From: Gammaproteobacteria bacterium
Lineage (GTDB): Bacteria; Pseudomonadota; Gammaproteobacteria; HK1
Direction: 5' to 3'
Length of the DNA: 64,000 nt
NCBI GenBank assembly: GCA_012103455.1
Contig: WLWT01000001.1
Span: forward strand, 3,417,288 to 3,481,287
In this document: positions 35,515-45,771 of the stretch, piece after piece
Numbering within the stretch: the first letter of the stretch is position 1
How the letters are laid out: every line of letters begins with the position of its first letter
The notes under the pieces: model-generated
The model's database searches: none
What the model saw: the letters and a program-made list of their open reading frames with translations, nothing else
What the model was told of the DNA's origin: nothing
Position numbers and translations under genes: made by a program

Positions 35515-36894
35515 ATGCAGTTCCCTTTCGTACACGAGCCCCCGGCCGAGACGCTGCCCGTCACCGTCCTAACACCGACAGAACTCATGAACTGGCGCGG
35601 GCAGCAACCGGACCGCGTGCGGCAGTGGCTGGATGTCACCGGCTTCACCGCCAAGGCCCACTCACTGTGTGTTATACCCTCTGGCAGCGGTGCACCGGCG
35701 ATGGTGTTGGCCGGACGCGATGAACACGACTGGCTGTGGCCGTTGGCTCACTTGCCATCCGCACTAGGCAACGTGACCTGCGAGTTGGCCAACCCGCCCC
35801 CCGGCCAGGCGGCCTATCTCGCCACGCTGGGCTTTGGCCTCGGCGCTTACCGCTTCACCCGATACGCCGACAAAGCGTCCAGTCAAGTGAAGCTGGTCAT
35901 CCCCGCAGGGGTGGAGGCAAGCGCCCTGCACAGCGAGATGCGGGCCATATCCCTCACCCGCGATCTCATCAACACCGCAGCGACGGACATGATGCCGGAG
36001 CATTTGTCGGCAACCGTCAAGCACTTAGCGGAAGAATTCGGCGGCAGCTTCAACGAAATCGTCGGCGATGATCTGCTGGCTCAGGACTACCCTGCCATCC
36101 ACGCGGTGGGCCGGGCCAGCGCCCATGCTCCCCGGCTATTGGAGCTTCGCTGGTCAGCGCCCAGCGCCAAGAAAAACATCACCTTGGTAGGCAAAGGCGT
36201 GTGCTTCGACAGCGGTGGGCTAGACCTCAAACCGGCCTCTAACATGCGCCTCATGAAAAAAGACATGGGCGGCGCCGCGCAGGTACTGGGCTTGGCTACC
36301 CGCATCATGGCCAATGCTTTGCCGATACGTCTGCGCGTGTTGATTCCGGCGGTGGAAAACGCGGTATCGGGTAACGCATTTCGCCCAGGAGACGTACTGC
36401 AAACCCGGGCCGGCATCAGCGTGGAGGTCGAAAACACCGATGCCGAGGGCCGTCTGATACTCTGTGACGCCCTGTTCGAAGCAGCGGCGGAAAAGCCCGA
36501 TAACCTTATTGATTTCGCCACCCTCACCGGCGCCGCCCGGGTAGCGGTGGGCACCGACTTACCGGCGCTGTTCTGTAACGATGATGACTTAGCTTTATCA
36601 CTCGCAGCGGGTGGCAATCAGATAGGCGATCCACTGTGGCGCCTGCCGTTGCACCAACCTTACAAAAACCTACTGCAAAGCCGCATTGCCGATACTTTGA
36701 ATTGCACTGCTGGTCCCCATGCAGGCGCCGTTATAGCGGCACTGTTCCTTGAACGTTTCATCACTAAAGACGTGCCGTGGGCCCATTTCGATATCATGGC
36801 CTGGAACTTGCGCGCTAAACCGGGCCGGCCAGAAGGAGGCGAGGCGATGGCGCTGCGAGCAACTTACCAACATCTGGTCAATACCCTGAGTTAA
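35515..36894 (+). CDS. M17 leucyl aminopeptidase-family protein
   Basis: A 459-residue member of the two-metal M17 aminopeptidase family, which removes N-terminal residues from peptides in the cytoplasm as hexamers. The catalytic domain shows GKGVCFDSGGLDLKPASNMR, KKDMGGAAQVLGLA, and the metal/bicarbonate motif VENTDAEGRLILCDALFE, followed by DFATLTGAARVAVGTDLPAL. The N-terminal ~150 residues are the less conserved macro-like domain. ATG 35515 gives a normal length for the PepB-like branch. It stands alone. Confidence 0.9.
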   Translation: MQFPFVHEPPAETLPVTVLTPTELMNWRGQQPDRVRQWLDVTGFTAKAHSLCVIPSGSGAPAMVLAGRDEHDWLWPLAHLPSALGNVTCELANPPPGQAAYLATLGFGLGAYRFTRYADKASSQVKLVIPAGVEASALHSEMRAISLTRDLINTAATDMMPEHLSATVKHLAEEFGGSFNEIVGDDLLAQDYPAIHAVGRASAHAPRLLELRWSAPSAKKNITLVGKGVCFDSGGLDLKPASNMRLMKKDMGGAAQVLGLATRIMANALPIRLRVLIPAVENAVSGNAFRPGDVLQTRAGISVEVENTDAEGRLILCDALFEAAAEKPDNLIDFATLTGAARVAVGTDLPALFCNDDDLALSLAAGGNQIGDPLWRLPLHQPYKNLLQSRIADTLNCTAGPHAGAVIAALFLERFITKDVPWAHFDIMAWNLRAKPGRPEGGEAMALRATYQHLVNTLS

Positions 36895-37065
36895 GCCCTG
36901 GCAAGCAAACACCCGGAAGGTAAACACCTGCATATAAACCCAGGCGATGCGTCCCAGCGCCCTATTACTGACGCCGGCACTGGCAATTACCGCCTTAGCT
37001 AACCGCGCGCATCACCTTCAAGGCAGCGGCCTTGGGCACCGATATCGTGCTACTGGCCAGCCCGG

Positions 37066-37986
37066 TTAATAGTGCTGGCCCGGCCCACTGGCCTTGAGGC
37101 CGGCTTGCCAATGGATGACGGCCTCGCTAACGCCAGTGCCGTCATTACTGGCAACGTTGACGAACCGCGCCCGTAACTCGGCTGGCCCGTTGGCCACCAC
37201 ATAAGCGTTGGCGGCCCACTCCAGTAAGTCCGTGTCGTTGTAGTCGTTACCCACCGCTGCTGTACGCCGCACGTCTACGCCACCTTCACCAGCCAGCCAA
37301 GCGCAGGCGCTCGCTTTGGACACACCGGCCGCGAACAGTTCTATCCAAATAGACGCACCATCCATGGGTGATGTAGTGCGTACCACGTGCAATCCGACCA
37401 ACTCAGCGCACAACCGCCGCCACATCTGTACGCCACCCTCGGATTTATGTACTACGACTATGTGGGAACCGCCTGGGGATAAATCGTAGCGAGGCGGGCA
37501 ACCCGCACATAGCGCTCGCGCATACGGCGCGTACCGCTGCAAGCGGCGTTCAAAATCCGGGTTGGTACCCTCCCGGCTGGAGCGATGATAGCGAAACTCA
37601 TGCGTGCCGGGAGCGGGATTTTGCACCATGAAATCACATCCCAGCCACTTGAGCCGAGCCACGGCACTACCCAACGCTGCCGCATTCAGGGAATGAGCGC
37701 GTACCAGTTTACGCGTGGACCAATCGACAATGCCCACACCGGAGGAAAACACTAAATAGTCGATTGGAAACGTGTCATCAATGACACGCATGGTAGACCA
37801 CAGCGAACGGCCGGTGGCGATAACCCGCGCTACGCCGTCACCGCCTAGATTTTCAAGCGTAGCCCGATCCGCGCTGTTAACTCGTTGCTCCGACGTGAGT
37901 AAAGTACCGTCCAAATCCGTTACGAACAGCGCCGGCAGCGGGCGCAGGCAAACAGTCATGACGTCTCTTCGATCGGAGCCATTCAC
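37066..37986 (-). CDS. HAD-superfamily Cof-type sugar/nucleotide phosphatase
   Basis: A 306-residue haloacid-dehalogenase hydrolase. Motif I is LFVTDLDGTLLTSEQRVN, motif II is ARVIATGRSLWSTM, and motif IV is AAVGNDYNDTDLLEWAANAY, which places it in the Cof/type IIB class with a C2 cap. Start may be GTG 37986 or ATG 37959. Such enzymes remove phosphate from small sugar or cofactor phosphates. The gene is isolated; the AT-rich oxygenase gene ends upstream of it on the same strand (stop at 38067). Confidence 0.87.
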   Translation of the reverse strand: MNGSDRRDVMTVCLRPLPALFVTDLDGTLLTSEQRVNSADRATLENLGGDGVARVIATGRSLWSTMRVIDDTFPIDYLVFSSGVGIVDWSTRKLVRAHSLNAAALGSAVARLKWLGCDFMVQNPAPGTHEFRYHRSSREGTNPDFERRLQRYAPYARALCAGCPPRYDLSPGGSHIVVVHKSEGGVQMWRRLCAELVGLHVVRTTSPMDGASIWIELFAAGVSKASACAWLAGEGGVDVRRTAAVGNDYNDTDLLEWAANAYVVANGPAELRARFVNVASNDGTGVSEAVIHWQAGLKASGPGQHY

Positions 37987-38066
37987 TTAATCCCTATTGA
38001 ACATCTGACCTCAGGGCACCTCTGATATATTGCTTGGTGTGTCAGCGTTTTTATGGGAAAGCCACT

Positions 38067-38954
38067 TTAAATCCAACATCTTAATGGTTCATTATCATTA
38101 ACATAGGCAAAATGAAAACATGAAGTAACTCTTCTTCCAGCTTTAACTTCATTTACACGATGAATACATTTAGGCCGAAAAATTATCAGATCACCAATTT
38201 CTGGTTTAATAATTACTGATGGCTTGGAATCTAAATCATTTAATTCTTTTTCCAAGACGAATTGCTCAGTTTTATTGTCTTTAATTAAAGTGTCGATTGC
38301 ATCTGCATATCCTGGCATATGATCCCATACCTGAAATTCTCCAACTTGGCCCGCGTCAGGGAAATCTAAAAAAACATTCTGCGCAAATTCTATTTTTGGA
38401 GAAAAATCCGCTTTATTAGTAGTTTCTTCATTCAAGTCATTTTGGTGTGGTGGAAGCTGCCCACCTTTCTCAACGCTTCTATAAAATCCACCAAACATTC
38501 TCCTACCATACATGGTTGGAATCACCGCGCCATATTTCCATATACTGTCTAAATCAAGTCTAACTTTATCTATTGGACATAAATATGGGGACTGTAATTC
38601 TCTTAAAAAACGCTGTGTTTTTCCTGCCTCGTCAAAGTATTTATCTAAGAGAGAATGATTTATACATGTCTCGCTAAAATTTATTCCTATCTTAAAAACA
38701 TCGAGTGTTTTTGCGAAGCTAAAGCGTTCAAACAAATTACTTTTAGAGTATAAATTCTCTATCAGCTTTTTACAAATGTCTTTTTTAATATAATTCTTTA
38801 CTCTAAGCACAAGCACTTCGCCGCTCATTAGTCTTTTAAAATCATTTAAAGTAAAAGAATCAAATAATTCTAATACTTTTCGATTATAGAAATTTGCAGC
38901 GTTTTCCACTGTATCACTTTCTACGGATTTATTGCTTGTTGTATTTGTCATCAT
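38067..38954 (-). CDS. 2OG-Fe(II) oxygenase-like protein, AT-rich, probably acquired
   Basis: A 295-residue protein whose C-terminal half resembles prolyl-hydroxylase-type 2-oxoglutarate oxygenases: GGQLPPHQNDLNE gives an HxD-like pair, KPEIGDLIIFRPKCIHRVNE supplies the distal His, and KAGRRVTSCFHFAYVND the 2OG-binding Arg. The first half is helical. The gene and its flanks are strikingly AT-rich, with Lys/Asn/Ile-heavy codon use, unlike all neighbours, which points to recent transfer. A 2OG-dependent tailoring or defence role is possible; the partner is not present here. A GGTGG stretch precedes the ATG. Confidence 0.72.
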   Translation of the reverse strand: MMTNTTSNKSVESDTVENAANFYNRKVLELFDSFTLNDFKRLMSGEVLVLRVKNYIKKDICKKLIENLYSKSNLFERFSFAKTLDVFKIGINFSETCINHSLLDKYFDEAGKTQRFLRELQSPYLCPIDKVRLDLDSIWKYGAVIPTMYGRRMFGGFYRSVEKGGQLPPHQNDLNEETTNKADFSPKIEFAQNVFLDFPDAGQVGEFQVWDHMPGYADAIDTLIKDNKTEQFVLEKELNDLDSKPSVIIKPEIGDLIIFRPKCIHRVNEVKAGRRVTSCFHFAYVNDNEPLRCWI

Positions 38955-39123
38955 CCACCTCCACGTTAATTTGGTAAGTAATCAATAGCTTAGATTGTAG
39001 TACCAGATAATAGACGGACTCGGATAAGTTTTGTAGTTACACAAGTGCGGCTTTCATAGGCACCTCCAACTGGCCGCGCCAATGCGCCCGCTGAGGCGAA
39101 TGGGTGATGAATTTAACGTCTGC

Positions 39124-41493
39124 CTAATCCACCTGCACCCTGACTGAATGGGCCGGCGCGCGGGCACCCGAAACCCACAAGGACACACGGTGTTCTCCTG
39201 GCCTCAGGGGCCAGCGTAAGGTTTCGTTGCTCATCGCTTGACGCCACGGCTTGCCGCCGATGTGCCAGACCACCGGGCGCGGCGGCCCTGCTACATGGGC
39301 ACGCAGGGCAATGGTTTGGCGCGCTGCGGGTACGCCGGGTAAACGCACCAGCCGCAAACCATCGGGCGGTGATTGGATGCGCGGCACGCCGGCCTCGCCA
39401 CTGACGCCAGCGGCACCAGTTATAACCGCACGGGGGCGCACCGCTAGGAATTCCGCGGGCGTGGCTGGCGTCGCCGCCCGCGCCGTACGCACATCTATGG
39501 CGACCGGGCGCAAGACCGGCTGGCGCGGCGTCCCCGCCAACCATTCCAACACCCGCCGGGGACAGCCGCCGTGGGCGGCAGTGCCGGATTGGGCGCACAG
39601 CACCGCCTGACGATAACCCGATGGTGGCGCGAAACGGGGCCGCATCGGCGCTGCCCCATGGGAGCCTTCTACCGCTTTGAGGATGGCGACAGCCGCGGCG
39701 GCGGCACTTTGCGCACCACCCAGATGATGCATAGCTCTGGCATCAGCACGGCCCACCCAAACGGCGGCCAGATGGGCAGGGGTCCAGGCTACCGTCCAAG
39801 CATCCCTAAAGCCCTGTGAGGTGCCGGTCTTAAGGGCGATGCCATCACCGGCATCAGTATTACCCATGCGTTGAAAACTCGGTAAGCGCGCCTGCGCATC
39901 AGCCAAAAATAGGGTCACCAGCCGGGCACTGGCTTGCGCCATCACCCGCCAACCAGAGAAGGTCTCATGCTCGAACCAGCGCAAGGGACGTATCAATCCG
40001 CCGGCGGCCAGGGCTGCGTAGGCGGTGGCCAGGCGCTCCAAGGTGGTGGGCAACGCGCCGATGGCAAGCCCCAGTCCGTAATGTTGCGCGCGCTTACGCG
40101 CATCGTGGATGCCCAGCCGGTGCAACATCCAGTAAGCCGTATCCAACCCCACTTTGCGCAGCACCCGCACGGCGGGCAGGTTACGTGAATTGGCCAACGC
40201 CTGGCGCGGCAACAAGAGGCCCAGATAACCACGATCGGCATTAACCACGCCGCCCGCGCCGGGCATGTCCGCCAGCACCGAATCCGGCTTTAACGCACCG
40301 CGCTCTAACGCCAAGGCGTAGATGAAGGGTTTGAGCGTGCTGCCGGGCGAGCGCCGCACCCGCACGAAATCGATAGCACCACTGCCAGCGCCGGTTTCAT
40401 AACCACCAGATCCCACCCACGCCAAAACGGCGGCATCGTCCAGGCGAATGACCACGGCGGCGGCGTTGTCAGCGCCGCTTGCCCGCCATTGGTCCAAGTG
40501 CTCCGCCAGCAGCTCGCTCACGTCCTTTTGTAAACGCTGATCCACTGTGCTGCGCACCACATGGGGAGCAGCATCGGCGCCGGCCAACCGTCTGCCAGCG
40601 GCCACGATCCAATGCATCGCCTGCGTGGGACGCACCACTTTTGGCATCACCTTGAGTTCGGCTAGGTGCCGCAGTGCCGATGCGTATTCATCCGCCTGCA
40701 ACACTCCCTCCTGGCGCAACCGGTTGAGCAGCCGGCGGCCCCTGGCGCGGGCGCGTTCACGGCCATCGGCCCGGTAGGGATTGCTGAGAGACGGCGCCTG
40801 CGGAATGGCGGACAGGAATGCGATTTCCGCCCAGCTCAGATCCTTGACCGGCTTGCGCAGATAGATGCGGGCGGCGTTAGCGATGCCGTGCAGCCGGTTG
40901 CCGTAGGGCACGATGCGCAGGTAATGGGCCAATATCGCGGCTCTGTCATAGCGTAGGGTCAACCCCACGGCGATGGCCGCCTCCTCCAGTTTGCGCCAAT
41001 AGGTGCGCTCGCCACCCCGCTGTATGCGGGCGATCTGCATGGCGATGGTGGAGGCACCGGACACCCGCTTTCCCGCTCGCAGATTCTGCGCGAGCGCCCG
41101 CCCCATGGCGGCAAGATCAACCCCTGGATGGGCGTAGAACCGTCTGTCTTCCAACGCCAGGGTAGCGCGCTCTATGCGCCGTCTGGACTGCGTGACCGGC
41201 CAGTAGCCATAACCCGCGCTATCCGGCCCGCCACCGTCGTCCGGAGAGGGGAAGTGGGCGAGGGGCTCAGCCACCGCATCCAGCAACAACTGCCCTGGCC
41301 TAGGGGCGTGTAGATTAGCCTCCTGAAACGCTATCCAGGCGAGATAAACGGCCACCGCCAACGCGGCCACACCACCGCCAGCGATGAACCACCGCAGCGG
41401 CCCCAGGACCAGGCCCAGAAACGCCCACAGAGGGCGCCAAAAAACGCTGGCAAAAACACCGGCAGACGGCGTTAATCGCGTGCCAGAGGTCAT
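39124..41493 (-). CDS. pbpC: Penicillin-binding protein 1C (bifunctional transglycosylase/transpeptidase)
   Basis: PbpC polymerises and cross-links peptidoglycan in the periplasm. An N-terminal membrane anchor (WFIAGGGVAALAVAVYLAWI) precedes the GT51 domain with ATLALEDRRFYAHPGVD and SGASTIAMQIARI. The transpeptidase has SxxK in RRSPGSTLKPFIYALALERG, SxN in QALANSRNLPAV and KTG in IALKTGTSQGFRDAW. The C-terminal ~100 residues form the PBP1C-specific domain (GPPRPVVWHIGGKPWRQ). At 789 residues it is typical. It follows the alpha-2-macroglobulin gene by 49 bases, the classic yfhM-pbpC pair. Confidence 0.93.
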   Translation of the reverse strand: MTSGTRLTPSAGVFASVFWRPLWAFLGLVLGPLRWFIAGGGVAALAVAVYLAWIAFQEANLHAPRPGQLLLDAVAEPLAHFPSPDDGGGPDSAGYGYWPVTQSRRRIERATLALEDRRFYAHPGVDLAAMGRALAQNLRAGKRVSGASTIAMQIARIQRGGERTYWRKLEEAAIAVGLTLRYDRAAILAHYLRIVPYGNRLHGIANAARIYLRKPVKDLSWAEIAFLSAIPQAPSLSNPYRADGRERARARGRRLLNRLRQEGVLQADEYASALRHLAELKVMPKVVRPTQAMHWIVAAGRRLAGADAAPHVVRSTVDQRLQKDVSELLAEHLDQWRASGADNAAAVVIRLDDAAVLAWVGSGGYETGAGSGAIDFVRVRRSPGSTLKPFIYALALERGALKPDSVLADMPGAGGVVNADRGYLGLLLPRQALANSRNLPAVRVLRKVGLDTAYWMLHRLGIHDARKRAQHYGLGLAIGALPTTLERLATAYAALAAGGLIRPLRWFEHETFSGWRVMAQASARLVTLFLADAQARLPSFQRMGNTDAGDGIALKTGTSQGFRDAWTVAWTPAHLAAVWVGRADARAMHHLGGAQSAAAAAVAILKAVEGSHGAAPMRPRFAPPSGYRQAVLCAQSGTAAHGGCPRRVLEWLAGTPRQPVLRPVAIDVRTARAATPATPAEFLAVRPRAVITGAAGVSGEAGVPRIQSPPDGLRLVRLPGVPAARQTIALRAHVAGPPRPVVWHIGGKPWRQAMSNETLRWPLRPGEHRVSLWVSGARAPAHSVRVQVD

Positions 41494-44400
41494 GCGTGCC
41501 AGAGGTCATGGAGGCGGCAGCGCCACACTACATTCAACGGCATCAATCATCACCCGCGTCCACCCGGACATAAGTACCATCGGAGCGGCCACGAATGGCA
41601 CGGTCGTACATCATTTCGGCGCGGGCCGGCGGTTGGGTGAAACGCCCCGGCGTGATCGCCTTGGCACGAAAACGAAGGCTGTAGGTACCCTTGGGCAGGA
41701 AATCGAAGAACCAGGAGACCCGGTGGTCCCGCATATCCCTGAACGTCACCCGGCTACTGTCGCCGGCTGACGCCCGCGCCTCCGGCGGTGCGCCTTCAAG
41801 GGCCGGATTAAGCGGCTCCATGGCCGCCGCCAGGGGCGCGATCAGAGCCACATGGTAACGATCCCGCGGATTCACCAGTTCCACCCGCTCCTCAATGACC
41901 GCGCCATGGGCCAGTGCTAACTCACCACCCGCTGCAATGTTCATATGCTCGGGTGGCCGCTCGCCGGTTGGGTCTATGCGGTACCAGTCCCGCCGCACCA
42001 CGAAACCGGCACTCAGTTGCTCGACCTCGGCGCCGGGGGCTGCTGGCAGATATGTAGCTTGATCCACCACCGCTAACACCTGTCCGGCAGCGTCCGGCAA
42101 TGCCGTTACCGCCAAGCTGAGGGGGCCAGCGCTTGCAGCAGACCAGCGCCCCAAGGCTTTCCCAGCATCGAGCGCTATTCGCGTTTTTTGGGCACCGCTA
42201 CTGGCCTCGATCAGAACCGGCTCAGGCGGTCCGCTCAGTGTCAACACAGCCGCCAGCGCCGCCAGCGCCGCCGCGTTGGCGTTGGTATCGCCCCATCCGG
42301 CCTCTGTCGCCCGCGCCACCAACGCATCGCGTAGCTGGGTAGCGCGTGCGCCATTCGACAATGCGAGGGCGGTACGCAACAACTGCGCCATGGTCCGCAC
42401 TTCACTGGGCAATATCACGCCCGCCACCGCCACATCGTCATGCAAACCGGCGTACCGCTCGGCGCCCTCTTGCAGGCGCGTGCGAATACCAGCGAAGGCC
42501 ATCTGCGCCAGCTTATCAATCTGCTCTTCGCTGGCGCCGGTATCACTTAGCACACGCACCATCTGCGCCAAGTTCTCCAGGGAGAGAAATTGCGCCTGCA
42601 AGGCTAATTCGGCGGCATAGCCGGGGTCACCCGCGCCCGCCCCGGTCAATGCCGCCAGTGCCCAGGCCCGCTCTGCCAGCTCACTGCCTGGGACCAAGGC
42701 CGGATAATCGGAGCGCAGCGCCTGGCGCAACGAACGGATTAACCGCCCGGCCAATTCTACAGGCCCATTAAAACCACCGGCTTTGGCCGCCGTCACCAAC
42801 TGCAAAGACCACGCCGTGAGGCTCACATAACCGTCTCCACCCGGCCAGTACGCCACCAATCCACGACCATCGATGGCCTGTCCTATCCAGGTGAACGTCT
42901 CCTCTAGAGCACGGCGCAACCGCTGCGTATCGCCCCCTGAATCAAGCACGCCATCAAACTTGGCCAACGCCAAACCGCCACGCGCCTTGGCGATGCGCTG
43001 CTCGGTACAAGCATACGGGTAAGTGCTGAGATAACTGGCCGCCCCCAGCAAGCCCACCACCTCCGGCGCCGTGCTGACATGCACCGTTCTTTGCCATGCC
43101 GAACCGTCCCTGGGCCGGTCATCCAGCGCGGGAAGCGCCAGCGGCCCATCTGCGCCCAGCGAGAATGTGCGTCTGGTGGTGACTGCCTCCCTATCCGCGA
43201 ACACCGGCAAGGTGACCTCGAAGGCATCCGCGGCGCCGTCCTCCCTCCTGACGGCTACGGCTAGCGTGACTTCCGCCGCCTCAGGGGCAACGGCCAATGT
43301 CCACTTGAGCGGATGGGGCCCACGGCCAGCCAGTGCTAGCGAGGACTCACCGGCTGTGATGGCCCGCAATCCTTCGAAACGGGCCTGAACCGCCGCCGGT
43401 CCACCTTTATCATCGGTTATGCGCACGTTCGCCGCCGCCTGAAATTCATCGCCGTGGCGCAAAAAGCGCGGCAATTGCGGCTGCACCATCAACGGCAGGC
43501 GCACGGCCACATTGCCCGTGGTATGGCCAAACCGGCCAGCGCCGCTGATAGCTTTCGCGCGCAGGCGAAAATTGCTCAGGTTGTCCGGCAGTGGCACCCG
43601 CACCCGCGCCACACCGCTGGCATCCACTTGAATACTCGGGGCGTAAAACGCCACCGGCACGAAGCGGCGCCGCACCGTGACGTTATCCAATAGATCCAAC
43701 GGCTCCAGTTCACCCCCACCGCCGCCAGCGTATTCCTCGAAAGGCAGATAACCGAACAAGCTGTTTCTGGTGTCGTGAAAGCGCACCCGGGACGGCGGCG
43801 CCCGCAGGAAATCAGGCATGGGGTTCAAACGCTGTTCGCGGCCTAATGCCAGTACCGCCTGATCGACCAGCCACAGGGTAACTTCTCCCGGGAGCGGCCG
43901 CTCAGCGTCATCCGTTAACTTGACGGTGAGCTCGGCGACGGCGCCGGGCCGGGCCGTCTTCGGGTGATCGACGGCCAGCGTTATCTCATTGGCACTCGGC
44001 TTCACCTGCAGCCACCGGGTGGCCGCCAAGGTTGCCGGGCGCCCCAAATCGAGCCGCCCGCCCGGCAGCGTCGGCCCGGTACGCGGACGCAGCAATAGAA
44101 AATGCACCGGTAGCGCGGGGGCGTAGTGCTCTTGAATAGTCACCTCAGCGGTCGCGGTGCCCCCTTCAATGGTGATCCAGGCGTATTGGTTACCCCCCGG
44201 CGCCTCCACCACCATCAGCGCCCGCGCCCGCTGATAGGGGCTTTGTATGATCAATCTGGCCGTATCGCCCAGCCCATAACTGGTCTTATCCGGGGTTATC
44301 TCAAACACCCGCGACGGTGGCCGCGACCAGGTCACTTCCTCATCGCCGGTTAGGAAAAAGTCGCCGCGCACCACCTGCAACCGGCCCAGCGCGTCCCGGG

Positions 44401-44884
44401 TTTCCAACTCCACCACATACACGCCCCGTTCGGACACCGGCAACGCCACCTCCGTGGGTCCATCCGCGGCGGTTTTAACATCGATGCTACGCAGGGGTAT
44501 ATCCACCGTTTCGGTCACGTATTTAGCCACGCCGCTGCTGTAATCACCCGCCCGTAACTGCGCATGCCACTGCCGCTGAAACACGCGCACCGTCACCGGC
44601 TGGCCGGCGGCCAGGGCGCCGCCGGGGGTCAAAGCTAGCAGGCGGGCGGTGCTTCTATGCCCCCGTTCCACCACCGGCTCCAACTGCAAACCGAGGATGA
44701 GCGCCGGTAATCCCAACACCTCCCGCGTGGCGGTAACGGAACGCCCATCGGCGCCGGTGACGGTGGCCTCGAATACATAGCGCCGGGGCAAAGCACTGGC
44801 CTCATCGGCAGGGTTGATCGCAATGACACTCCCCCCAGAGGCATCGGTCAGTCCCTCCTGGCGCGCGAGAGGTTGCCCAGCTAA

Positions 44885-45771
44885 GAACCTGTTCAAGATC
44901 TGACGATTTTGGACATCTGACCTAAGCTATTGTTATCCATAGTCATAGCGGCTGCGAAGGCAATGACAGACGAGCGAATCTACCCGAGTGACCTATCTCG
45001 CCAACAGTTCGAGAAAGTTAGACCGATCCTGGAGGCGGCGCGTCGGCGAACCAAGCCAAGGCAACTCGATCTCTATCACGTGTTCAACGCAGTGTTGTAC
45101 CTGCTGAAGACCGGCTGCCAATGGCGCATGTTGCCCAACGAGTATCCAAAGTGGCGAAGTGTGCATGAGTATTTCACTATCTGGCGGCAATCGTCCCCAG
45201 AAGACTCTTGCAGCGCCTTGGACAAGGCGTTAAAAAAATGGGTTGGCGAGGCCCGCAAATCCCAGGGGCGCAGTGGCAAAACCAGCCTGATCATCGTTGA
45301 TGCACAGAGCGTGAAGAACACAGACAGTGCAAACCACAAAGGTTATGACGCAGGCAAGAAGACTTCTGGTATCAAGCGGCACATAGCTGTGGACACTCAG
45401 GGATTGGTGCACGCTGCTTTTGTGACCACGGCAAATGTCACTGATCGAGCTGGGGCACTGGCCGCACTTGCTGCTCAAGCAGATGGGCGCCTCTCGGAGG
45501 TTAGGTGTGTAGTGGGCGATGGCGGGTACACGGGGATGGCTTTCGCTGGCGAAGTGCTGAGATTAATCGGAGCGAACGTCGAAATTATCAAACGCTCGGA
45601 CACGGGTCGTTTTGCCGTCCTCCCGAAGAGGTGGGTTGTCGAGCGAACCTTCTCATGGTTTGAGAAAAACCGCCGGTTGTGGAAAAACTGTGAGCGGCTA
45701 ATCGAAAGCTCGTTGGGCATGATGCTACTTGCAAATATTGCGCTGTTGCTTCGGAGATCTTGAACAGGCTC
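44885..45771 (+). mobile_element. IS5-family insertion sequence with TAA target duplication, 887 bp
   Basis: Terminal repeats are GAACCTGTTCAAGATCT on the left and its complement ending GAACAGGCTC on the right (one mismatch). TAA (or CTAA) flanks both ends. A three-base TNA duplication fits the IS427/IS1031-like branches of IS5. The copy looks intact and recently inserted in the alpha-2-macroglobulin gene. Confidence 0.92.
44963..45763 (+). CDS. IS5-family DDE transposase
   Basis: A single-ORF transposase of about 266 residues starting at MTDERIYPSDLSRQQFEKV. The N-terminal DUF4096-like part includes NAVLYLLKTGCQWRMLPNEY. The DDE core has IIVDAQSVKNTDSANHKGYD, KRHIAVDTQGLVHAAFVTTA, VVGDGGYTGMAF and the final WVVERTFSWFEKNRRLWKNC with its catalytic Glu. 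The frame is complete, so the element is probably still mobile. Confidence 0.93.
   Translation: MTDERIYPSDLSRQQFEKVRPILEAARRRTKPRQLDLYHVFNAVLYLLKTGCQWRMLPNEYPKWRSVHEYFTIWRQSSPEDSCSALDKALKKWVGEARKSQGRSGKTSLIIVDAQSVKNTDSANHKGYDAGKKTSGIKRHIAVDTQGLVHAAFVTTANVTDRAGALAALAAQADGRLSEVRCVVGDGGYTGMAFAGEVLRLIGANVEIIKRSDTGRFAVLPKRWVVERTFSWFEKNRRLWKNCERLIESSLGMMLLANIALLLRRS

Noticed and set aside
38013..38023. GGGCACCTCT, like a MITE end
   Set aside because: Only ten bases match and the following sequence is unrelated; no partner end or duplication.
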